Source of the DNA: Chitinophagaceae bacterium
Lineage (GTDB): Bacteria > Bacteroidota > Bacteroidia > Chitinophagales > Chitinophagaceae
Assembly: GCA_013140985.1 (NCBI GenBank)
Contig: JABFRU010000021.1
Span: 104,818-168,817 of the forward strand
DNA: 64,000 nucleotides
Direction of reading: 5' to 3'
Made by a program: the position numbers and the translations under genes. Below, in pieces: positions 59,023 through 64,000 of this stretch (positions are counted from its first letter, which is position 1; every line of letters starts with the position of its first letter). Below the pieces are notes generated by a model. That model was not told the origin of the DNA, made no database searches, and saw only the letters and a program-made list of their open reading frames with translations.

Positions 59023-61197
59023 TTAAAAGGGTTGCATTGGTGAATGGATCCATCTCTCAAAAAATTCATAGGTCCTCAGCATCTGGTCTATCCGCTGGCG
59101 GTTATTACCACTTCTTGTCAATTCATGTGTGCCACCGGGATGACGAACATATTCCACCGGTCTTCCCAATGCTTTCAAACTGTGATACAGCATTTCACTT
59201 TGCACAAAACCGGTGCGCCGGTCATTATCACCATGAAAAATGATGTAAGGTGTTTTGATATTTTGTACATAATTTATCGGCGATTCTCTTTCCAGCGTTG
59301 CTTTGACAGCAGGCTCCCAGGGATAGCCGCCAAAATAATTCGGAATCAATCGCCATGCATTTCCTTCTCCAAAAAAAGTAGCAAGATCATATACACCACG
59401 TTGTGAGCAGGCCGCTTTGAAACGCTGATCATGTGCAATGATCCATGCAACAAGATAACCGGCATAAGAACCACCAGTGACCATTAATTTGGAAGTATCC
59501 GCCCATCCTCCGGCAATTGTTTTATCCAATGCTGTTAAAACATCTTTTGCAGGACCGGCTCCCCAATCATTCACATTGCCCCGCAAAAAATCAAGACCAT
59601 AACCGCCGCTTCCCCTCGGGTTACAATACACAACACCGTATCCTTTACTACAGAAGAATTGGTATTCATGCCACATAGAAGCTTCTCCGGGTCCCCACAT
59701 TGCCGAAGGGCCACCATGTATCTCTAATAACAACGGAAATTTTTTACCCGCTTCATAGTTGATGGGTTTCATTACCCAATATTCAACGGTCATTCCTTTA
59801 TCATTGGTAAAAGAATGTTTTTCAGGAAAACTCAATTTTTTTGAAGCGATCCATTCTGTATTAAAACTGCTGAGTTTTTTTTCATGCTTGCCCGAGGCAT
59901 CAGCAGTATATAATTCAAAGGGACTGTTGATTTCTGTTCTTACAAAAACCAATTTATTGCCGGAAAGATCAAAACCCAAAACACCATTGTTGTATCCGGT
60001 AAGTTGTTCTGCTTTTTTTGTATCAACATCTATCCTGTAAAGCGGTTGTCCGCCATTACTCTGCGCAGAGAAATAAATATATTTTTCATCATCACTCCAC
60101 ATAAGGTTTCCTTTAGTTCTGTCAAAAGGGATATTGATCATATCTTTCACAGTTCCGTTCAATGGCATGATGGCCAGTGCAGGAATGCTGACGAATGAGG
60201 TGTTGCCATATTGAAAGGCCAGCCATTTACCGGAAGGCGATATGCGGGGAGAATTATAGCTCTTTCCTTCCTCGCCCAATAATTTTCGAAGACCAGCCCC
60301 ATCTTTATTTACTAAAAAAATGCTTCCCTCTAATGAACGATCAGGATTTTGTAATGAATCAATATCGCCAGCCAATATGACCTGGTTCCCATCAGGCGTG
60401 AAATCTGCAAAATTGAAACGATAGAAACCTTTTGTAATAGCAACAGGTTTTGCTTCCGGTGTAACATCGGTAATAAAAAAGTAATTGAAATTAACTTCAG
60501 TACTTATGTCTGTCTCATCTAAAAAATTCAATCTTGTTATCACTTTTGCTTTTTTGTCCGTGGCATTGTTGTCGAGATAAGCCCTTATCTCATCCATGCT
60601 GCCATCAGGATTGGCTTTGGCAGCAGTAGCTTTCAATTGTTCATTCTTATTGAACCCCGCTTTTTCTGCAGGCCAGTTGGGGATCTCTTTAGTAGGATTC
60701 AAAACAGAATCTTTCAACAGATCCTTCAATGGAATATTGGAAGAAAAAAGAATTTGTTTTCCATCCGGGCTCCAGCGGGGAGTGCCCGCACCGTATTTAT
60801 ATTTTGTAAGCTGTATGGCCTCTCCGCCATCAAAAGAAAGTAAAAAGATCTGCGGCTTGCCATCAACAGCCCTTACGAATGCGATCTGTTTTCCATCAGG
60901 ACTAAATGCAGCCTGTGATGAACCATCCTTTGTTGTCGTTAGCTGTTTAGGAGCGGATGAACCATCCGTATTCACCACCCACACCTGGTTCACATATTTA
61001 TATTCCAGTTTACTGTCTCCATCCGGTTCAATAGATGTAACGGTAAACACAGCTTTATTGCCGTCCTTATTAAGAGAAACACCGCCAAGCGACCTGACCT
61101 TTGTCATGTCAGTCACTTTCACCGGGTCTTTTCCATTTTGCCCGATGGAAAAAGCAGTGATGGTCAGCGCAAAAGCGAACAGCAATGTTTTTTTCAT
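59023..61197 (-). CDS. Secreted S9 family (prolyl oligopeptidase-type) peptidase
   Basis: The ATG at 61197 gives 724 residues with a signal peptide (1-18). An N-terminal beta-propeller has WD40/PD40-type repeats (AAFSPDGKQIAFVR, PRWSPDGKQILFSS). The alpha/beta-hydrolase domain holds the nucleophile in VTGGSYAGYLVAW, the Asp in FHGDNDRRT and the His in HPGGTHELTRSG. It is of the acylaminoacyl/dipeptidyl peptidase type that takes peptides. Translation from an upstream in-frame ATG would add about 30 non-signal-like residues. Confidence 0.93.
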   Translation of the reverse strand: MKKTLLFAFALTITAFSIGQNGKDPVKVTDMTKVRSLGGVSLNKDGNKAVFTVTSIEPDGDSKLEYKYVNQVWVVNTDGSSAPKQLTTTKDGSSQAAFSPDGKQIAFVRAVDGKPQIFLLSFDGGEAIQLTKYKYGAGTPRWSPDGKQILFSSNIPLKDLLKDSVLNPTKEIPNWPAEKAGFNKNEQLKATAAKANPDGSMDEIRAYLDNNATDKKAKVITRLNFLDETDISTEVNFNYFFITDVTPEAKPVAITKGFYRFNFADFTPDGNQVILAGDIDSLQNPDRSLEGSIFLVNKDGAGLRKLLGEEGKSYNSPRISPSGKWLAFQYGNTSFVSIPALAIMPLNGTVKDMINIPFDRTKGNLMWSDDEKYIYFSAQSNGGQPLYRIDVDTKKAEQLTGYNNGVLGFDLSGNKLVFVRTEINSPFELYTADASGKHEKKLSSFNTEWIASKKLSFPEKHSFTNDKGMTVEYWVMKPINYEAGKKFPLLLEIHGGPSAMWGPGEASMWHEYQFFCSKGYGVVYCNPRGSGGYGLDFLRGNVNDWGAGPAKDVLTALDKTIAGGWADTSKLMVTGGSYAGYLVAWIIAHDQRFKAACSQRGVYDLATFFGEGNAWRLIPNYFGGYPWEPAVKATLERESPINYVQNIKTPYIIFHGDNDRRTGFVQSEMLYHSLKALGRPVEYVRHPGGTHELTRSGNNRQRIDQMLRTYEFFERWIHSPMQPF

Positions 61198-61282
61198 TTT
61201 GTAAAGTTTGGATGCTGAATGTACGAATTCGTATGATTTCCGGCATTGATAAGTGACAAAAGGCATCGGATTGAAATTGTTT

Positions 61283-61356
61283 CCCACAAAGGCACAAAAA
61301 CCACTAAGAAAGTCATATTAACCTTAAAAATTTGTGTACTTCGTGGCTTTGTGGGA
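61283..61356. repeat. Inverted element (CCCACAAAG/CTTTGTGGG family)
   Basis: CCCACAAAGGCACAAA (61283-61298) pairs with the TTTGTG...CTTTGTGGG arm at 61331-61355; between are CCACTAAG and ACCTTAAAAA. It is the same word family as at 45785-45874. It lies between the divergent starts of the S9 peptidase and the oxidoreductase beta subunit. Confidence 0.7.
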
Positions 61357-61365
61357 TGCCTTTAT

Positions 61366-61373
61366 TAAATTTG
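61366..61373 (+). promoter_or_regulatory. Possible -7 promoter element TAAATTTG
   Basis: TAAATTTG matches TAnnTTTG and ends 5 bases before the ATG at 61379, the same spacing as in front of the E1 gene. A -33 element at the normal spacing was not found, so this is uncertain. If used, the message would be leaderless. Confidence 0.3.
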
Positions 61374-61378
61374 TCACT

Positions 61379-62407
61379 ATGAGTGAAACAACAACAGCCC
61401 CCGCACTAACCGCTAAAGATTTTGCAACCGACCAGGAAGTTCGCTGGTGCCCCGGTTGTGGTGATTATTCCATTCTCGCACAAGTGCAGAAAATAATGCC
61501 AACATTGGGAATTGCCCGGGAGAACATAGCCATCATATCAGGTATTGGTTGCAGCAGCCGCTTTCCGTATTATATGAATACGTATGGAATGCATTCGATC
61601 CACGGAAGGGCAACAGCAGTAGCATCAGGATTGAAAGCATCAAGACCGGAATTAAGTGTATGGATCGTAACCGGCGATGGAGATGGGCTGAGCATCGGTG
61701 GCAATCATACCATTCATTTGCTAAGAAGAAATTTTGATGTCAATATTCTTTTATTCAATAACGAGATATATGGATTGACCAAAGGACAATATTCGCCAAC
61801 ATCAAAAGAAAATAAGGTTACCAAGTCAACTCCTTACGGAAGCATTGATCATCCTTTTAATCCATTGGCATTAGCATTGGGCGCTGATGCAACTTTTGTT
61901 GCAAGAACAATGGACAGGGACCCCAAACACATGCAGGCAATGTTGTCGAGGGCCAATGCTCATAAAGGAGCGTCTTTCCTCGAGATATACCAGAACTGCA
62001 ACATCTTTAACGACGGAGCTTTTGAAATATTTACAGAGAAAGGGACCAAGGCACAAGAAACTTTATTTCTTGAACAGGGTAAACCATTTACGTTTGGTGC
62101 GGGAAATGATAAAGGAATAAAATTAGATGGCTTTACGCCAAAAGTGGTAAACTTTAATGAAGGCTTTAGTGCCGATGATTGCTGGATACATGATGAGAAT
62201 GATATGTACAAGGCACAGATACTCGTCCGCATCTTTGATGATCCGGGCATTGAAGGACATTTGCCAAGACCTTTCGGTGTATTCTATCAAACCAACAGGC
62301 CTTGCTATGAAGATGTGATGGCCAAACAAATTGAAGATGCCAAAGCAAAAAAACCGGCTGACCTCGATAAGCTGTTAAGAGGAAATGAAGTGTGGACGAT
62401 CGGCTAG
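61379..62407 (+). CDS. 2-oxoacid:ferredoxin oxidoreductase, beta subunit (KorB-type)
   Basis: The ATG at 61379 gives 342 residues. The TPP-binding beta subunit has CPGCGDYSIL near the N-terminus with the Cys pair of the Fe-S cluster, GDGDGLSIGGNHTIH (TPP motif) and NNEIYGLTKGQYSPTS. It converts 2-oxoglutarate or another 2-oxoacid to the acyl-CoA with reduction of ferredoxin. The alpha/gamma subunit that usually precedes it is absent: upstream is the divergent S9 peptidase. It converges with the cupin-like gene through a repeat. Confidence 0.9.
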   Translation: MSETTTAPALTAKDFATDQEVRWCPGCGDYSILAQVQKIMPTLGIARENIAIISGIGCSSRFPYYMNTYGMHSIHGRATAVASGLKASRPELSVWIVTGDGDGLSIGGNHTIHLLRRNFDVNILLFNNEIYGLTKGQYSPTSKENKVTKSTPYGSIDHPFNPLALALGADATFVARTMDRDPKHMQAMLSRANAHKGASFLEIYQNCNIFNDGAFEIFTEKGTKAQETLFLEQGKPFTFGAGNDKGIKLDGFTPKVVNFNEGFSADDCWIHDENDMYKAQILVRIFDDPGIEGHLPRPFGVFYQTNRPCYEDVMAKQIEDAKAKKPADLDKLLRGNEVWTIG

Positions 62408-62441
62408 TAGCTTATAGCTATTAGCTAATAGCTGTTAGCTC
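62404..62441. repeat. Short-period element overlapping two stop codons (TAGCTNN family, period 7)
   Basis: TAGCTTA, TAGCTAT, TAGCTAA, TAGCTGT and TAGCTCT follow in perfect seven-base register. It lies between two convergent genes and supplies the last codons and the stop of the cupin-like gene on the minus strand. Confidence 0.8.
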
Positions 62442-63302
62442 TTTCTCCGCATTCACAAATACCTTCTTGTGTTTTCTTTTATACCACCATTTCGGCGTGG
62501 TCTTTTTCATAACGGTATCAATGCTGCGCATGCCGAAAAGATTCCACATGCCTTTTATCTTACCACTCAATGATGGTTGCAATGCCCGCAGGCTCATAGC
62601 AAAACCACTTTCCAGGTATTCCATATGATGCCAGTATCCGGCAGGCATAAATAATGTATCGCCATGTTCCAAAGTAAAATCAAGACCGTTGGCCAATTTT
62701 AATGCAGGAAATTTTTCATAGTCAATTTTTCCTTCTACATAGTAATTAGAAAAATCTGCAAGGCTCAATACTTCCCATGGTTTACGATACAATTTGCGTT
62801 GCTCTTTAAAAGGAAACATCAGCACTCTTTTCTTTCCGGCAAATTGGGTATGAAAAATATGGGAAAGATCAATATCAAAATGCATGTGGGTGATGCTGCC
62901 GCCGCCACCGGTAAAAAGCATGGGGTATTTTTTTAAAAACCCTTTCATCAAATGTTCGGGCCATGTAAAATCATTGATGAGTTGCGGGGCATGATCAAAA
63001 ATATTGAACAAAAATATCCGCCAGGCTGCAGGCCCCTTGCTGATCATATCAATGTATTCACCAAATGTTTTGTAATCATCCGCCTTGTTGATTGGAGTGT
63101 AGGCATCACTTTTTTCATTGTGATAAAGAGGAACTTTCTGATCGCCGGCCAGTTGTTTAAAATACCCCCAGTTCCATTTAGTATAAGCAGGCCATTCATG
63201 CGACAGGTTTTTTATAACCAGCGGCACGCCGGGTTCATAAAATTCTTTTTTAAAAACCCCCGGCTCTATAGTATCAACAATGGTAACCGGTTTCAGCTGC
63301 AT
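62421..63302 (-). CDS. Cupin-like (JmjC-type) domain protein
   Basis: The 293-residue protein has a cupin_8/JmjC-like fold. MHFDIDLSHIFHTQFAGKK carries the His-x-Asp of the iron site, and PAGYWHHMEYLESG carries the distal His. KRVLMFP is the family pattern. Such 2-oxoglutarate/Fe(II) enzymes hydroxylate proteins or other targets; the substrate is unknown. The C-terminal residues (LTAIS) and stop are encoded by a short-period repeat. The start ATG is at 63302. Confidence 0.86.
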   Translation of the reverse strand: MQLKPVTIVDTIEPGVFKKEFYEPGVPLVIKNLSHEWPAYTKWNWGYFKQLAGDQKVPLYHNEKSDAYTPINKADDYKTFGEYIDMISKGPAAWRIFLFNIFDHAPQLINDFTWPEHLMKGFLKKYPMLFTGGGGSITHMHFDIDLSHIFHTQFAGKKRVLMFPFKEQRKLYRKPWEVLSLADFSNYYVEGKIDYEKFPALKLANGLDFTLEHGDTLFMPAGYWHHMEYLESGFAMSLRALQPSLSGKIKGMWNLFGMRSIDTVMKKTTPKWWYKRKHKKVFVNAEKELTAIS

Positions 63303-63387
63303 AAAACTGCTTTTTGTAAAGATAATGGACGGGTGAAAATACGAATTGCCCGGTAAATGAAAATTAACAGATTAAGAATAAAAAAAA

Positions 63388-63404
63388 CACCGTTTTAAAC
63401 GGTG
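63388..63404 (-). terminator. Intrinsic terminator CACCGTTTTAAACGGTG
   Basis: The 17-base palindrome can form a hairpin with an AT loop. On the minus strand it is followed by eight T residues (63387-63380). It ends the 63449-63745 gene; a shorter T run (CTTTTC) follows on the plus strand. Confidence 0.8.
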
Positions 63405-63448
63405 CTTTTCATTCATCACTGGTTCGTATTTATGGTGGTTTGCGGAAT

Positions 63449-63745
63449 TTATATCAACCTGCGGCGATTGTTGTGTTTATAGCGGAAAACATCCCGGCGG
63501 GTTTCCCGTTTTGCCCTTTGGATTTTTTTACGTTCAATAGGTGTGACCACACCATCCCTTCTGCACTTTCTCTGCAATCTTTTATAACGAATGGCATCTT
63601 TACGGATCTGCAATCTTTCTGCCCTGGTCAGTTCGTTGGTGGTAATACCTACTCTTACACGGGGACTCCCAACAATAACTCTCTGTGCCGAAGCGGCAAC
63701 TGACAATATCAGCAAAACCAGTCCCAATCCTATTATCTTTCTCAT
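63449..63745 (-). CDS. Small secreted basic protein
   Basis: The 98-residue protein has a signal peptide (1-20, ending ASAQ). A strongly basic mature part follows with LTRAERLQIRKDAIRYKRLQRK and a KKIQRAKRETRRD segment. Mature residues include many Arg and Lys. No enzymatic motif is seen. It might bind anionic surfaces or nucleic acid in the envelope, but this is inference. It ends in a strong terminator. Confidence 0.7.
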   Translation of the reverse strand: MRKIIGLGLVLLILSVAASAQRVIVGSPRVRVGITTNELTRAERLQIRKDAIRYKRLQRKCRRDGVVTPIERKKIQRAKRETRRDVFRYKHNNRRRLI

Positions 63746-63831
63746 ATGGCTTGTTTTAAATTCAAAATGTTTGAGGATAAGACGAGCCGGGATACAACAG
63801 GTTTAATTGCCTGGCCGGGGAATTTGCAAAG

Positions 63832-64000
63832 TCAGAATAGTTCTGCCTGCAGTGTACAGGGTGAAAAGCTACGTCGGTGATACTTCGTAAGCCCGTGTTT
63901 CTCTATGGCAGTTCGGTGTTCTTCTGTGCCATAACCTTTATTGGTGTTCCAGGCATAATAAGGGAATTCATTATGCAGCTTCCGCATATATTCATCCCGC
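63832..64000 (-). CDS. rnhB: Ribonuclease HII, C-terminal part (5' end outside window)
   Basis: The minus-strand frame runs from the window end to a TGA at 63834-63832 and encodes 56 residues. It includes [31 protein letters not shown] and [10 protein letters not shown], which are the conserved C-terminal signatures of RNase HII. The enzyme cleaves RNA in RNA-DNA hybrids. The catalytic Asp/Glu part lies beyond the window. Confidence 0.88.
   Translation of the reverse strand, partial: RDEYMRKLHNEFPYYAWNTNKGYGTEEHRTAIEKHGLTKYHRRSFSPCTLQAELF

Noticed and set aside
60596..61204. Long plus-strand frame opposite the S9 peptidase
   Set aside because: It is antisense to the conserved propeller domain and reflects its codon use.

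Overview
The window is a 64 kb, AT-rich chromosomal segment of a Bacteroidota bacterium, most likely a Chitinophagaceae-like aerobe. This rests on gene content: an alternative complex III operon joined to a caa3/aa3-type oxidase, a fused E1 alpha/beta dehydrogenase, paired M16 peptidases, and DUF6787, DUF5522 and DUF420 proteins. Promoters fit the Bacteroidota pattern TTTG-N19-21-TAnnTTTG, and Shine-Dalgarno sequences are scarce. No ribosomal operon or ordinary tRNA was seen.

Layout. 1-9.7 kb: two M16 peptidases, a VWA protein, the E1 alpha/beta fusion, a SUMF1-type protein, a D-aminoacylase-like amidohydrolase, and a Crp/Fnr regulator with a CRP-like operator in front of two small membrane proteins. 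9.7-18.1 kb: minus-strand genes for a CarD/Tudor-like protein, a penicillin acylase, two membrane proteins, a serine hydrolase, a carboxypeptidase-regulatory-domain protein and a DUF6787-PurN fusion. 18.4-35 kb: a respiratory operon actABCDEF-coxB-coxA-ctaB-two coxC-like genes-cox4, a terminator, then SCO1 and DUF420. It runs quinol to cytochrome c to O2, with haem farnesylation and CuA assembly alongside.

35-42.6 kb is accessory. It holds a hydrolase, a VOC/AHSA1/ArsR cluster, and an array of three single-gene units. Each unit is bounded by its own inverted repeat, and the units are separated by related structured spacers; one spacer is interrupted by a 1492-bp IS3-family element with a 3-bp target duplication. 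42.6-64 kb returns to core-like genes: FkbM methyltransferase, adenylate cyclase, an alkyltransferase-like protein, TrmB, a leucine-rich-repeat protein, an unusual tRNA-like RNA gene with its own promoter and terminator, Lrp, polysaccharide genes, an orphan ABC permease, MarR, acyl-CoA dehydrogenase, amidase, a dihaem cytochrome, S9 peptidase, a 2-oxoacid:ferredoxin oxidoreductase beta subunit, a cupin-like protein and the C-terminus of RNase HII.

Two patterns cut across the genes. First, many intergenic gaps, including most of the early gaps inside the respiratory operon, hold degenerate tandem words of period 7, 8 or 9 bases, often arranged as inverted arms. In three genes such an element is translated: as the linker of the E1 fusion, as the seam of the DUF6787-PurN fusion, and as the last codons of the cupin. 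Second, four regulator genes (Crp, ArsR, Lrp, MarR) each have a dyad at the position expected for their own operator.
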